Source: a bacterium
GTDB lineage: Bacteria; Patescibacteriota; Microgenomatia; UBA1400; PJMF01
Assembly (NCBI GenBank): GCA_900299155.1
Contig: OMIS01000008.1
Location: 1 to 15,220, forward strand
DNA: 15,220 bases
Direction: 5' to 3'
Shown: one piece after another, positions 1-8,069 of the stretch
Position numbering within the stretch: position 1 is the stretch's first letter
How the letters are laid out: each line of letters starts with the position of its first letter
Notes under the pieces: model-generated
Told to the model about the DNA's origin: nothing
What the model saw: only the letters and a program-made list of their open reading frames with translations
The model's database searches: none
Made by a program: the position numbers and the translations under genes

Positions 1-1128
1 TTCAGTTACATATTTTTTCCCATTTTGTGCTAATTTCTTTCGCAAATTAGCTGAATATAGTAGCTGAGTACAAAGTTTAGCTAAGCCATCAGCCGTATTA
101 CTAATCAGCACATGCTTGCCATGTTCAACGCCTAATCCTTCTACTGCTGTTTGTGTCGCGATTACTGGAGTTCCACATGCCAATGATTCTAAAATTTTGT
201 AGCGGGTCCCCTTACCACTGAATACTGGTGCTACCAGTGCATGTGCTTGTGTAAACGCATCTCTTATATCAGGAATGTTGCCAGTTACTGTAATCGAGCT
301 GTCTTTTATGGCAAAATCAAAAATCTGCTTTGTTGGAGCCGCTCCCACAATCCATAACTTAATTCCACGAGTACTGGTTCGTACCAATGGCCAAACTTTC
401 TCTACCAAAAATGTAACTGCCTCGATATTTGGCAGCCACTTAAACGTCCCCACTGACAGTAAAGTTGGCTCTAGTGGTTCTTGCCTTTTTTTCTGTGCAA
501 ACCACTCTGTATCAACTCCATTTTCTACTACTTCAATTTTTTGCTTGTTACCTATCTCATTTACTATAAATTCCTTATCATCATAACTCATAACTACTAG
601 TTGATCACATTGATGCCAAAAGAATTTCTCCCACTTTTTAATTTTCTGTATATCAATATTAAGCAGTGGTCGAAGGATTGGAGATGCGCCTGCTGCATAA
701 CTTTCATATCCTAAGTATTCAATAGTCTGCTCCACCAGTAACACAGGAATTGTAGTATCAGGCAAATGAGGCATCATGTAGAAGGTTTCAGCATGAATAA
801 CGTCATAGTGGTTTTTCACCAACTCTTCGATAACAGCTTCTTTAACTTGTGGCACATAATTTCTGATCACTAAAAAGGGATAACTCGAAAATGCAGTCTT
901 AAAAATGTTTGTTAGAGTAAAAGGCTTTTTTGAACGCTTGAAAACTCGAATTTCAGTACAGTATTTTTCCAATTCTGAGATGTAAATTTTCTCACTATCA
1001 TCTTTTATTAGTGCAAATAAGGTTACCTGATGCTTTGTGGAGAGATGCTTAAGTAAATTATATGTCCGAATTTGTCCACCAGAATGTAGTGGATACGGTA
1101 AGTAGGGGGTCAACATTAAAATTTTCAT
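1..1128 (-). CDS. GT4-like glycosyltransferase, 3' end cut by window edge
   Basis: Reading the minus strand from the ATG at 1128 gives 376 codons without a stop, running off the left edge, so the C-terminus is missing. The N-terminus (MKILMLTPYLPYPLHSGG) is the usual first beta strand and glycine loop of GT-B glycosyltransferases. Around residues 302-325 there is a GKGTRYKILESLACGTPVIAT stretch; this is the donor-sugar-binding C-terminal motif of the GT4 / Glyco_trans_1_4 group, in which the first Glu of the classic E-x7-E is replaced. It is expected to be a soluble or peripheral cytoplasmic enzyme transferring a sugar from a nucleotide donor to a lipid-linked or protein acceptor. Donor and acceptor cannot be read from sequence. 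It starts 9 nt after the GT-C gene upstream, so it is probably the distal gene of that operon. I see no clear Shine-Dalgarno site. Confidence 0.88.
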   Translation of the reverse strand, partial: MKILMLTPYLPYPLHSGGQIRTYNLLKHLSTKHQVTLFALIKDDSEKIYISELEKYCTEIRVFKRSKKPFTLTNIFKTAFSSYPFLVIRNYVPQVKEAVIEELVKNHYDVIHAETFYMMPHLPDTTIPVLLVEQTIEYLGYESYAAGASPILRPLLNIDIQKIKKWEKFFWHQCDQLVVMSYDDKEFIVNEIGNKQKIEVVENGVDTEWFAQKKRQEPLEPTLLSVGTFKWLPNIEAVTFLVEKVWPLVRTSTRGIKLWIVGAAPTKQIFDFAIKDSSITVTGNIPDIRDAFTQAHALVAPVFSGKGTRYKILESLACGTPVIATQTAVEGLGVEHGKHVLISNTADGLAKLCTQLLYSANLRKKLAQNGKKYVTE

Positions 1129-1137
1129 GGGATTAGT

Positions 1138-2577
1138 TTAATTCTTTTTTTTTGTTAGATCGAGTAATAAGTAGGCAGGCGTCTTTTGAATTGTAAAGTA
1201 TTGACTCTCAAGCTCTCGTGCTTCATCGTCATATGAAGTAGTAATATAATGTGTCGCTCCAAGTGATCTTTTCTTTTCAATCTCAAAACCAATTGGCCAG
1301 CCTGTTCGATCTGTTTGATATAAAAACATTGTATCACCAAAAGCAGGAGCAATAACTTTAGCATCATGAGGTGTGAGTCGCTGTACTGCATCACCTGCTG
1401 CTACATACTCCCAGTGATTGACATTGAAGTAGCCTCTAACTTGACCCCAACCAAAAAGAATTCCAACTGAGAAAACAAGTAAAGCAATGGCTCTACTAAT
1501 ACTTGTAGATAGATTACATCTATCTTGTAGTATCTGCTCAAGCATCACAATGCCGCGTGCCAGTGTAATGATACAGATTGGTACGAGCAAAACTTGATAA
1601 TAATCATGCTGCACGTTCCCAGTAGCAATAACCGAAAAATAGACAAGGATGCCTATCCACCAACTCCCATAAATAAGAATCTCCTCAAGTTTCAACCTAA
1701 TGAGTGCGGTGAAAAAGAATATGATTCCCGTATATCCGAGAATTAATTTAATCAATCTCTCATAAAATAACCAACGGAACCATGCTGGTCTAAATCTGAT
1801 ATGATTCCCATTAAATAACCAATCATTGGCTGGAATACCAGAAGGAAACGCAGTGATCCAGTTCCTCCACAATAAAAAAGGAATAACAGCTAAAACAGGA
1901 AATGGGTACAGTAGCCAATTCTTAAAAATTTTTTTACCTTCCAAACAGTATGCAACTACAGCGAAAGTCGGGATAATAAAAATTACAAATGGCTTAAGTA
2001 GGAGTGCAAGTAGTAGCGCAATAAGCGAAGCACAGTACAACCAAAATTTTTTTTGTTGGAGCCAATAATAAAACAAAGTTAGTGAGAGAACAAAGAAAAA
2101 TAAAAGTGCTGGTTCAGGCATGATTACGCGTGAATAATAAACGAAATATGGTAATACAGCGCCTACAATTAGTACTGTATAGGCTACTCGTTTCCCTGAA
2201 ATCGGTAACACAAAAAAATATAAACTGAGCAACATGCCAAGAGAAAATAGTATTGAGATAACTCTACTAGTTACCTCTAACGAGAGAAACGGAAAAAGCA
2301 AAATAAGTTGAGCAACAAAAGCATTAACAATTGGAAATTCAACCATTCTATATCCATCAAGATTATCATGACCAGATTGAATATTGCTGAGATCATGATA
2401 TTTAGGATGCAATAAATCTATCCCATGTTTAACATATTCTCTTGTCACAGATGCTGTATCTGCTTGACGGAAACTATGCCAGTCTAAAATTGGGTTAGTG
2501 ATCCGATAACAGCGCAGAAAAAACGCAATACCTATTAGTATGATAATTGCAAAGTTTTTAGCAAAAAACTTTTTCAT
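1138..2577 (-). CDS. GT-C (GT39/ArnT-like) integral membrane glycosyltransferase
   Basis: This is a 479-aa, strongly hydrophobic protein with many predicted transmembrane segments, the first at about residues 8-22. Right after it, in the first extracytoplasmic loop, is DWHSFRQADT (32-41), followed by EFP at 80-82. This matches the acidic loop-1 motif (D-x-H-S-W-R-Q-x-D type) of bacterial polyprenyl-phosphate-sugar-dependent glycosyltransferases of the GT39/PMT_2 clan. Such enzymes take sugar from an undecaprenyl-phosphate carrier on the outer face of the membrane and transfer it to lipid, glycan or protein. The ATG at 2577 follows the upstream stop by 3 nt, and AAGG in the end of that gene sits 6 nt ahead of it, giving an SD-like site. 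The neighbours are all polysaccharide genes. The substrate is unknown. Confidence 0.85.
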   Translation of the reverse strand: MKKFFAKNFAIIILIGIAFFLRCYRITNPILDWHSFRQADTASVTREYVKHGIDLLHPKYHDLSNIQSGHDNLDGYRMVEFPIVNAFVAQLILLFPFLSLEVTSRVISILFSLGMLLSLYFFVLPISGKRVAYTVLIVGAVLPYFVYYSRVIMPEPALLFFFVLSLTLFYYWLQQKKFWLYCASLIALLLALLLKPFVIFIIPTFAVVAYCLEGKKIFKNWLLYPFPVLAVIPFLLWRNWITAFPSGIPANDWLFNGNHIRFRPAWFRWLFYERLIKLILGYTGIIFFFTALIRLKLEEILIYGSWWIGILVYFSVIATGNVQHDYYQVLLVPICIITLARGIVMLEQILQDRCNLSTSISRAIALLVFSVGILFGWGQVRGYFNVNHWEYVAAGDAVQRLTPHDAKVIAPAFGDTMFLYQTDRTGWPIGFEIEKKRSLGATHYITTSYDDEARELESQYFTIQKTPAYLLLDLTKKKN

Positions 2578-2580
2578 GAA

Positions 2581-4368
2581 TTACCTTGTTAATTTTTTCT
2601 TGTGCTTTTTGAAGGTTTGTTGTGAATGTGTCTTTGTGACGGAAGCCACTGCTGCCACTCGTGCTGCAAATGATGTGTTTCCTGTTGCACTAGATTCTGG
2701 CTTGTACAAGTACAATGCTGTGATTATGCCTGTAAACGCCCAGAATGTGAATGCGACTTTAGATGCCGCAAAAACATCAATATAAATTGCATTTATTAGT
2801 AATCCAATAGTAGCACCGATGAAACTTACAGCAAAAACTCGGCTGAGTTCAGTATTCTCACTACGCCGCATAACTTGGTATGCCAACCTGAGTGCAATAA
2901 TGATAACGCCATAAAAAGTTATAAATCCTAATGCTCCTGTTTCTCCAAGTGTGCGTAAAAAGTTATTATCTGTACTCTCAGCCTCAGTAAACTGTATAAC
3001 TGATTCTTTAGTGAGTGTGGCATATCCTGAACCAACAAGAGGGTTTTTCATAAATCCTGCGATTGCGCGAGGCCAAAGAGTGTCATAACGAATAGCAGCA
3101 GATAAACCACTCTTTAGTGCCTGATCTGAGTAGGTCCGCGGAACTTTAACTTCTACAATAATCTCAGTTCCATCTGCTGATTTTGTAGCCACTTGCTTAA
3201 TGTCAGGCACGATGGTTGTTACGTCGCTGGGCACTACTGGTACAGGTTGTGTGTCAGATGCAATCAGTACTGGATCAGGCACAGCAGCTGGGTCAACAGC
3301 TACGGAGTTTTCAGGCTTGTCAGGAGTTAACTGATCCTGGATCGCAGCAATTTTGTCTTGTGTGAGCAAATGATCATGAATATAAGTAAGTGCATTTTCT
3401 GCAATAACTTTTCTTTGATTATTAAGTGCATGATAGTTATCGTGGAGCACGGGATATGGCTTGATTGTTTGCAAAAATCTCTCGTACATGTTTTGTCCCA
3501 AGGTAAAGATCATAATTCCGAGTAGTACGCTATATAAAAATGAGTGCCATATAAAGTTGCCTATACGTCTGAGCCAAGTATCTCTGTATGCTGAGAAAAT
3601 TCCAATTACCACATAACTTGCAACAGCAAAACCTAAGAATGATGAACGTGAAGACGTCTGTACCATTAGCCACATGCCTGCTACGAATACTACTGTTAAG
3701 CCAGCGCGCATCCACCTTGAATGGATCACAAATAATGATGCAAGCACAATTGGAAGGACAATCACCAAGTATGCTGCCAAATCATAATGACCACCAAAAG
3801 TGGATTGCACTCGTGCATCCGGTGTTAGTACTAAACGAACTCCTTTACTAAACTCACGATTCATAGTGGAATACACTGGCCAGTAAAAATGACGTTGCCC
3901 GTACCCATAAATAGCAATAGCTATCAGTGTACCAATAAATAAAATATAGATCGTTCTCAATTGTTTTTGTGTCTTAAGAACTGCTACCACCAAGAAAAAA
4001 AGGAAAAAATATTCTAAATATCTAAAATAGTGAAGTAAGGTTTTTCCTACATGCAATACTTCTGCGGGGACAGTTTTTGTAATAAGTACCGCAGAGATTG
4101 TGGAAAGTATCCCCACTACCGCGTACGCAGCAATCACCCAAGTAAGCGGTGTCTTCCATGTAATTTTTTTCCGTATGAACTGTGTTAGCCAAACAACACC
4201 TGCAATTGCAATAACAATGTCTTCGCTCCGTACGCGCACTATATAGCCTGGGATAGCATCAAATAAAGGCAGTTTTGGCATCAACGGAATAAATACAATC
4301 AAAAAGTATGCTAAAAATTCCAAAGCGTATTGATCAAACCAATGTAGTGCCAATTTTATTTTTTGCAT
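2581..4368 (-). CDS. O-antigen ligase / Wzy-type polymerase-like membrane protein
   Basis: This 595-aa polytopic membrane protein shows features of the O-antigen ligase family (Wzy_C domain). FGGHYDLAAYLVIVLP (191-206) and SSRSSFLGFAVA (239-250) are the usual family helices. NPLVGSGYATL at 442-452 is followed by TDNNFLRTLGETGALGF (466-482), corresponding to the G-x-G and HN-x-[YF]-L-x-x-x-x-E-x-G region near the catalytic loop. The expected His before Asn is replaced here by Asp/Asn. The big periplasmic loop carries a Pro/Val/Asp-rich segment (about 345-410) that is unusual in this position. The C-terminus is basic (KKHKKKLTR). Family members polymerise undecaprenol-linked repeat units or ligate glycans to lipid or protein acceptors, and which applies here cannot be decided. 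A TATAAT box lies 11 nt before the ATG, so it may begin its own transcript. Confidence 0.82.
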   Translation of the reverse strand: MQKIKLALHWFDQYALEFLAYFLIVFIPLMPKLPLFDAIPGYIVRVRSEDIVIAIAGVVWLTQFIRKKITWKTPLTWVIAAYAVVGILSTISAVLITKTVPAEVLHVGKTLLHYFRYLEYFFLFFLVVAVLKTQKQLRTIYILFIGTLIAIAIYGYGQRHFYWPVYSTMNREFSKGVRLVLTPDARVQSTFGGHYDLAAYLVIVLPIVLASLFVIHSRWMRAGLTVVFVAGMWLMVQTSSRSSFLGFAVASYVVIGIFSAYRDTWLRRIGNFIWHSFLYSVLLGIMIFTLGQNMYERFLQTIKPYPVLHDNYHALNNQRKVIAENALTYIHDHLLTQDKIAAIQDQLTPDKPENSVAVDPAAVPDPVLIASDTQPVPVVPSDVTTIVPDIKQVATKSADGTEIIVEVKVPRTYSDQALKSGLSAAIRYDTLWPRAIAGFMKNPLVGSGYATLTKESVIQFTEAESTDNNFLRTLGETGALGFITFYGVIIIALRLAYQVMRRSENTELSRVFAVSFIGATIGLLINAIYIDVFAASKVAFTFWAFTGIITALYLYKPESSATGNTSFAARVAAVASVTKTHSQQTFKKHKKKLTR

Positions 4369-4379
4369 GTGAGGATCCC

Positions 4380-4385
4380 ATTATA
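4380..4385 (-). promoter_or_regulatory. Extended -10 promoter candidate for the O-antigen-ligase-like gene
   Basis: On the minus strand the sequence is CTGTTATAAT, a perfect TATAAT preceded by TGn (extended -10), and then 11 nt to the ATG at 4368. Transcription starting about 7 nt past the hexamer would leave a leader of only about 5 nt. No good -35 is visible, as is common for extended -10 promoters. It sits in the 22-nt gap after the GT2 stop. Confidence 0.55.
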
Positions 4386-4390
4386 ACAGT

Positions 4391-5416
4391 TTATGTAGAA
4401 CTTTTCTGAATACTATGTAGTATCCTGAGATATTGTTGTGCTTTAGTTCTCTGGTTAAGAAGGCTAAAGAGCACAATTCTAACTAAAACACCAAATAGTA
4501 AAATTCCTTTAACAAGTGGAAGCTGCCAGAGTGGTTTATGCTTTGACCAGATGTATAGATATCCTAAAAGTTCTCCGCGTAGTGCATTTTCGCTGCCACT
4601 ACTTTGTGACTGCAAATGAGTAACATAGGCCGCATTGTGGATTGCCACATCCCAGTGATGGGCTTTTGCCCGCATACACCACTCAACATCTTCGCCATAC
4701 ATAAATATTTTTTCATCAAGTAGTCCAATCTCATCAATCACGTCTCGCTTAATCATTAGCGCGGTGCCTCCTACCCAATCGGTCTGTAGCAAATCAGGTT
4801 TTTCAGGAGCATTCTCAAGATTATCTTCCATACCTACATGAGCTCGTTGACTTGTGCGAAGTCCAGTATGTTGGGTAGAAGGAAGTAGTTTGCCAAGTAT
4901 AGGTAGATCATCGAGTAAACTCATGTGAAAAAATAGCGTACTCAACGATGGAAATGAGCCACCTTGAGACTGAACAGTTCCGTCCTGGTTTAGTAATGTA
5001 GCAGCTAGAATGCCCAGATGATCAAGCGTTTTCGGTTGTGATGAAAGAACAGCTGTTGCTGTATCAGGTGTTAGCTCAAATGCAGAAATTAATTTAGGTA
5101 TTGTCCCCAGCTGCACAATTGTGTCTGAATTAAGGAGAAATATATACTTGCCCTGAGCTGCTCTAAGTGCTTGATTATTTGCACCCGCAAAACCCAGGTT
5201 TTTTGCGTTGGTAATAAGTTTAATGGGAACTGCACTGGCGCGTGCATATTTAGAAATCTGCTTAACCGAATCATCTGCAGAGTTATTATCAACGACAAAA
5301 ACCTCTGTTTTTTTGAGCAAGTCCTTTGACGTGGAGAGATCTGCTTCAAGGGATTGCAGTGTCTGGACCGTAAGTTCTGCGGTGTTATAGGAAACGATAA
5401 TTACAGAAAGTAGCAT
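4391..5416 (-). CDS. GT2 family glycosyltransferase (rhamnosyltransferase-like)
   Basis: This 341-aa protein has a GT-A fold. It opens with LLSVIIVSYNTAELT. VVDNNSADDS (41-50) is the nucleotide-binding strand and loop, and NLGFAGANNQ is at 73-82. FLLNSDT (93-99) is the metal-binding DXD-equivalent, here N-S-D. GGTALMIKRDV is at 216-226, and FMYGEDVEWCMR (238-249) carries the acidic catalytic-base region. This layout matches the WbbL-like rhamnosyltransferase branch of GT2, although donor specificity cannot be assigned from motifs. A hydrophobic helix at about 299-320 suggests C-terminal membrane attachment. The ATG at 5416 lies 12 nt after the acyltransferase stop, so the two are very probably co-transcribed. 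There is no obvious SD. Residues 150-210 form a longer linker than in minimal GT2 enzymes. Confidence 0.9.
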   Translation of the reverse strand: MLLSVIIVSYNTAELTVQTLQSLEADLSTSKDLLKKTEVFVVDNNSADDSVKQISKYARASAVPIKLITNAKNLGFAGANNQALRAAQGKYIFLLNSDTIVQLGTIPKLISAFELTPDTATAVLSSQPKTLDHLGILAATLLNQDGTVQSQGGSFPSLSTLFFHMSLLDDLPILGKLLPSTQHTGLRTSQRAHVGMEDNLENAPEKPDLLQTDWVGGTALMIKRDVIDEIGLLDEKIFMYGEDVEWCMRAKAHHWDVAIHNAAYVTHLQSQSSGSENALRGELLGYLYIWSKHKPLWQLPLVKGILLFGVLVRIVLFSLLNQRTKAQQYLRILHSIQKSST

Positions 5417-5428
5417 GCTGCACTTATC

Positions 5429-6019
5429 TTATTGGAACCAGCGCGCTCTGCCAAGAGTGTAACCGAGCGCAGTGGAGTCGCGCTTACTTATTTCCTTGGC
5501 TGGAACTCCTGCTACTACTGAAAGTGGGGCCACAGTTTTAGTTACTATAGCTCCTGCTGCAATGATGGCACCTTTGCCAATCGTCACACCAGGCAAAATA
5601 ATTGCTCTTGGGCCAATAAAGACATAGTCTTCAACTACCACTTTTGCTTCAATTGCCGCAAATTTTGGATCATTAATATCATGCTGACTGGTCCAGATCA
5701 TTACTTCTGAGGCAATATCAACATGACTGCCAATCTCTAAGCCACCTTCTGAGTTTTCTAATTGCTTACGGCCATCAAGTGAAAATTTTTCGCCAATGAT
5801 AGTATCATCGCCAATCTGAATATGTCGTGGATCATAGATTCTTCCCATCATGTGAAGTGTAGAACCACTTCCGATCTGCATGCCAAATAATCTATAAAAA
5901 AAACGTCGAATATGATGTGACGGAATATACCCCACACACCACCACAAAAAACCTGTGATGAACTCAAGATAAATCGCGGTGAGGCGGCGTTGAATTTTGT
6001 CTGAAAATGAATTGTGCAT
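5429..6019 (-). CDS. Left-handed beta-helix (hexapeptide-repeat) acyltransferase
   Basis: This 196-aa protein contains imperfect hexapeptide repeats: IQIGDDTIIG (67-76), LEIGSHVDIA (94-103) and a longer run at 127-172 ending SVVAGVPAK, the closing coil of WcaF/VatD/NodL-type O-acetyltransferases. The His in TSQHDINDP (H113) corresponds to the catalytic general base of this family. An aromatic, hydrophobic segment at about 15-33 (with FLWW) suggests membrane association, as in polysaccharide acetyltransferases. It would transfer an acetyl group, most often from acetyl-CoA, to a sugar hydroxyl or amine of a glycan intermediate. It is the first gene of the left-hand glycan cluster, with a TATACT box 11 nt before its ATG. 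The C-terminus (GYTLGRARWFQ) lies outside the helix. The acceptor is unknown. Confidence 0.9.
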   Translation of the reverse strand: MHNSFSDKIQRRLTAIYLEFITGFLWWCVGYIPSHHIRRFFYRLFGMQIGSGSTLHMMGRIYDPRHIQIGDDTIIGEKFSLDGRKQLENSEGGLEIGSHVDIASEVMIWTSQHDINDPKFAAIEAKVVVEDYVFIGPRAIILPGVTIGKGAIIAAGAIVTKTVAPLSVVAGVPAKEISKRDSTALGYTLGRARWFQ

Positions 6020-6030
6020 ACGCTAATACT

Positions 6031-6036
6031 AGTATA
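6031..6036 (-). promoter_or_regulatory. -10 box candidate for the acyltransferase operon
   Basis: TATACT on the minus strand is followed by exactly 11 nt and then the ATG at 6019. This is the same spacing as at 4380-4385 and 13167-13172. It implies a leader of about 5 nt and no room for a Shine-Dalgarno site. An overlapping TAGTAT six nt before the ATG is an alternative box that would give a fully leaderless mRNA. No convincing -35 is seen. Confidence 0.5.
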
Positions 6037-6076
6037 CAGCTTTTTCTGGAGTTACCAATACCAGACGATATATCCG

Positions 6077-6532
6077 TTAGTTAATAACTAGTTCATCTGA
6101 CAAACTAGATTCTTCGGCTGTAGTGATTTTTATAGTCATAGTCATAATTACACCACTTAGTCGTTTGAGAAATGCTACTATTGCAGCTTGCTCGGTGGCA
6201 GTAAAGCCTTCGAATTGCCTAGTAATGCTTTCTTGAAGAAACTGTGGGTCAAGCTCAGAACTAGAGAAAAGGGTCAATACTGTGACTAAGTCTGCAATAG
6301 TTTCCTGACCTATCACATCAGCATGACTTGGTAGTTGATCTGGTCCAAGAATGCGATCACTTTGCGGGAAGAGTGCACCAACTGAAACAAATGGGAGCCG
6401 TGGTTGATCAACACTCAATGCTGTATCAACAATAACTTGGCCTCCAGCAGCAGCTATGATTTGAGCAATGGTAGCTCCGAAGTTGGTGGGCTGTTCTGAT
6501 CCATAAGTTGGATGTGACGCTTCAAGGAGCAT
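6077..6532 (-). CDS. Hypothetical protein, 151 aa, no recognised family
   Basis: I do not recognise this protein. It is a complete 151-aa frame with ATG at 6532 and TAA at 6079-6077. It is one of the few genes here with an SD-like site: GAAAGG five nt before the ATG. It has no signal peptide and no convincing membrane helix; it is mildly acidic and mostly alpha-helical in appearance. The N-terminal half has an Ala/Ile-rich helix (ATIAQIIAAAGG) followed by a Pro/Gly-rich segment. The second half (about 88-132) reads as two amphipathic helices, with FEGFTATEQAAIVAFLKRL as the best-defined one. A Thr/Ile-rich tail (TMTIKITTAEES) ends the protein. It follows ruvB by 71 nt on the same strand, so read-through transcription is possible. 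No terminator is evident between them. Confidence 0.6.
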   Translation of the reverse strand: MLLEASHPTYGSEQPTNFGATIAQIIAAAGGQVIVDTALSVDQPRLPFVSVGALFPQSDRILGPDQLPSHADVIGQETIADLVTVLTLFSSSELDPQFLQESITRQFEGFTATEQAAIVAFLKRLSGVIMTMTIKITTAEESSLSDELVIN

Positions 6533-6603
6533 AGATGCCTTTCAAGTATCTGCTAATATAAAATTATTCTATGCAAAGCACGGTAAATAGCAAGCGAAAT
6601 CTA

Positions 6604-7611
6604 TTATGATTTTCCTGGAAGTGGTAGGTTTAGATGCGCATACGCCAGTTCTGTTACAACTCTGCCTTGTGGCGTTCTCTGAAGGAGTCCCACCTGCATC
6701 AGGTATGGTTCTACTACCTCTTCTATCGTAACCGTATCTTCATTTAATGTTGCAGCAATCGTGGAAAGACCCACTGGCCCGCCCTTATGTTTGAGAATAA
6801 TTTGCTGAAGTAATTTTCTATCTGGCTCTTCAAGTCCCAGTGTATCAATCGCAAACATATCAAGTGCTTGGTGTACTGTTTCTGGATTTGTGGCATCTGC
6901 ACCTTTTACTTGGGTGTAGTCACGGACACGTTTGAGAAGTTTGAGAGCAATGCGTGGTGTGCCACGAGCTCGACGTGATATTTCTAGCGCGCTGTCGGTA
7001 CTCAAACGCAGATCAAGTTTCTGAGCACTGTTCATCACAATGGTAATCAATGTCTCAGGGTCATAATATTCCAGTCTGTGAATTAAACCAAAGCGATCTC
7101 GAAACGGTCCCGCGAGCAGTCCATACCTGGTTGTAGCACCTACTAAGGTAAACTTGGGTAAGTCTAATCTGATGGTGCGCGCAGAAGGACCTTTACCAAT
7201 CACAATATCTAGTGCAAAGTCTTCCATGACTGGATAGAGCGTCTCTTCTACAGCTTTAGGAAGACGATGAATTTCATCAATAAATAGTACATCCCCAGGC
7301 TGAAGGTTTGTGAGAATTGCAGCAATATCCCCCACTTTGGTCATGGCGGTACCACTGGTGATTTTAATGTTGGTTCCCAGCTCACCTGCTATCAAAAATG
7401 AGAGTGTTGTTTTGCCTAATCCTGGTGGCCCGTAGAGGAGCGTGTGATCCAATGCTTCATTTCTAGATTTTGCTGCGCTAATTGCGATTTGCAGTGATTC
7501 TTTAACTCGCTGTTGCCCTACAAACTCTTGCCATTCTTTGGCGCGCAAGGAAGTAAAAAGCAATTCTTCTTCAGGAGTGACAACTTGAGATTGATGGACT
7601 GGCATCTCCAT
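6604..7611 (-). CDS. ruvB: Holliday junction branch migration ATPase RuvB
   Basis: RuvB is the hexameric AAA+ motor that, with RuvA, drives branch migration of Holliday junctions during recombinational repair. The 335-aa length is typical. Walker A is GPPGLGKTT (61-69) and Walker B is [10 protein letters not shown] (107-116). Sensor 1 is GATTR (158-162), the arginine finger lies in RDRFG (171-175), and sensor 2 is GTPRIA (217-222). The C-terminal winged helix contains GGPVGL and [12 protein letters not shown] (309-320). All key residues are present, so it should be active. The ATG at 7611 is used; a second Met two codons later is possible. ruvB is separated from ruvA/ruvC by a small plus-strand gene, so the three ruv genes are not one operon here. 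A 130-nt divergent promoter region lies upstream. Confidence 0.97.
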   Translation of the reverse strand: MEMPVHQSQVVTPEEELLFTSLRAKEWQEFVGQQRVKESLQIAISAAKSRNEALDHTLLYGPPGLGKTTLSFLIAGELGTNIKITSGTAMTKVGDIAAILTNLQPGDVLFIDEIHRLPKAVEETLYPVMEDFALDIVIGKGPSARTIRLDLPKFTLVGATTRYGLLAGPFRDRFGLIHRLEYYDPETLITIVMNSAQKLDLRLSTDSALEISRRARGTPRIALKLLKRVRDYTQVKGADATNPETVHQALDMFAIDTLGLEEPDRKLLQQIILKHKGGPVGLSTIAATLNEDTVTIEEVVEPYLMQVGLLQRTPQGRVVTELAYAHLNLPLPGKS

Positions 7612-7633
7612 AACGGGTTTCTTTCGCTCTTAC

Positions 7634-7662
7634 AACGTAGCACAAAAGAAACTATTTGTCAT
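7634..7662 (-). promoter_or_regulatory. Promoter candidate for ruvB
   Basis: Reading the minus strand, ATGACA (7662-7657, 5/6 match to TTGACA) is followed by a 17-nt spacer and TACGTT (7639-7634), preceded by TGC as an extended -10. Predicted transcription start leaves a leader of about 16 nt before the ATG at 7611. The -10 hexamer matches consensus at only three positions, so this is a tentative call resting on the spacing. Confidence 0.35.
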
Positions 7663-7727
7663 GGGGAGGAGATAAAATCAAAGATCATTTGTAATGAGCT
7701 CCCATATTGATTGAGACCCAATTTTAG

Positions 7728-7733
7728 TATAGT
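7728..7733 (+). promoter_or_regulatory. -10 box candidate for the 99-aa gene
   Basis: TATAGT on the plus strand (5/6 match to TATAAT) is followed by 8 nt and the ATG at 7742. Initiation about 7 nt past the hexamer gives a leader of 1-2 nt, essentially a leaderless mRNA. No SD-like motif is present. A clear -35 is not seen; TTGATT at 15-nt spacing is the nearest. Confidence 0.45.
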
Positions 7734-7741
7734 CTACAAAT

Positions 7742-8041
7742 ATGTCTACTCCAAAGTATATTCAATTTTATAACATAATGACAGAACGAAACAAAGATTT
7801 ATTTGATCGCTTTGATCCAATTCATCATGGTTTTTCTACTAAACCTGAAGAATGGTCTGATCAGTTCCATAGCATTGGTCGTGATGTCCTGGATGTAATT
7901 CGTGATTGGGAACGACGACTGTGCTCTGGTTCAGAACGCACTGGCTATGGTCAGTACTCAGCAAAGCTTGCAGAAAAGTTTCAAGCTGAAGTCAAAAAAC
8001 GCTTTCCGCTGATCCATCAAGTAGGTTTGATTAAGAAGTAG
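7742..8041 (+). CDS. Small conserved-looking protein of unknown function, 99 aa
   Basis: I cannot assign a function. The protein is soluble and highly charged, with no signal peptide or membrane segment. It is rich in Phe, Arg, Lys and Asp/Glu and probably all alpha-helical. Recognisable blocks are FDRFDPIHHGF (21-31), VLDVIRDWERRLC (49-61), and YSAKLAEKFQAEVKKRFPLI (72-91), which ends in a short VGLIKK tail. The order, with a W-E-R-R-L-C helix followed by a [YF]S-x-KLAEKF helix and FP-x-I, recalls small uncharacterised proteins I have seen in Patescibacteria genomes; this is memory, not a search result. A single Cys (C61) directly follows the WERRL segment. It is the only plus-strand gene among the minus-strand ruv and glycan genes, divergent from ruvB and convergent with ruvA. 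It has its own promoter-like box. Confidence 0.75.
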   Translation: MSTPKYIQFYNIMTERNKDLFDRFDPIHHGFSTKPEEWSDQFHSIGRDVLDVIRDWERRLCSGSERTGYGQYSAKLAEKFQAEVKKRFPLIHQVGLIKK

Positions 8042-8069
8042 GTGCTTACAGAAGTGAAGCTAATTTAGT

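Noticed and set aside
275..586. 103-aa plus-strand frame
   Set aside because: It lies wholly antisense to the partial GT4 gene, whose minus-strand frame shows clear family motifs. The plus frame resembles no protein.
6078..6090. 13-nt palindrome TAGTTAATAACTA at the end of the 151-aa ORF, considered as a terminator or operator
   Set aside because: It has no GC pairs to speak of, no T run and no loop. AT-rich palindromes of this size are expected by chance.
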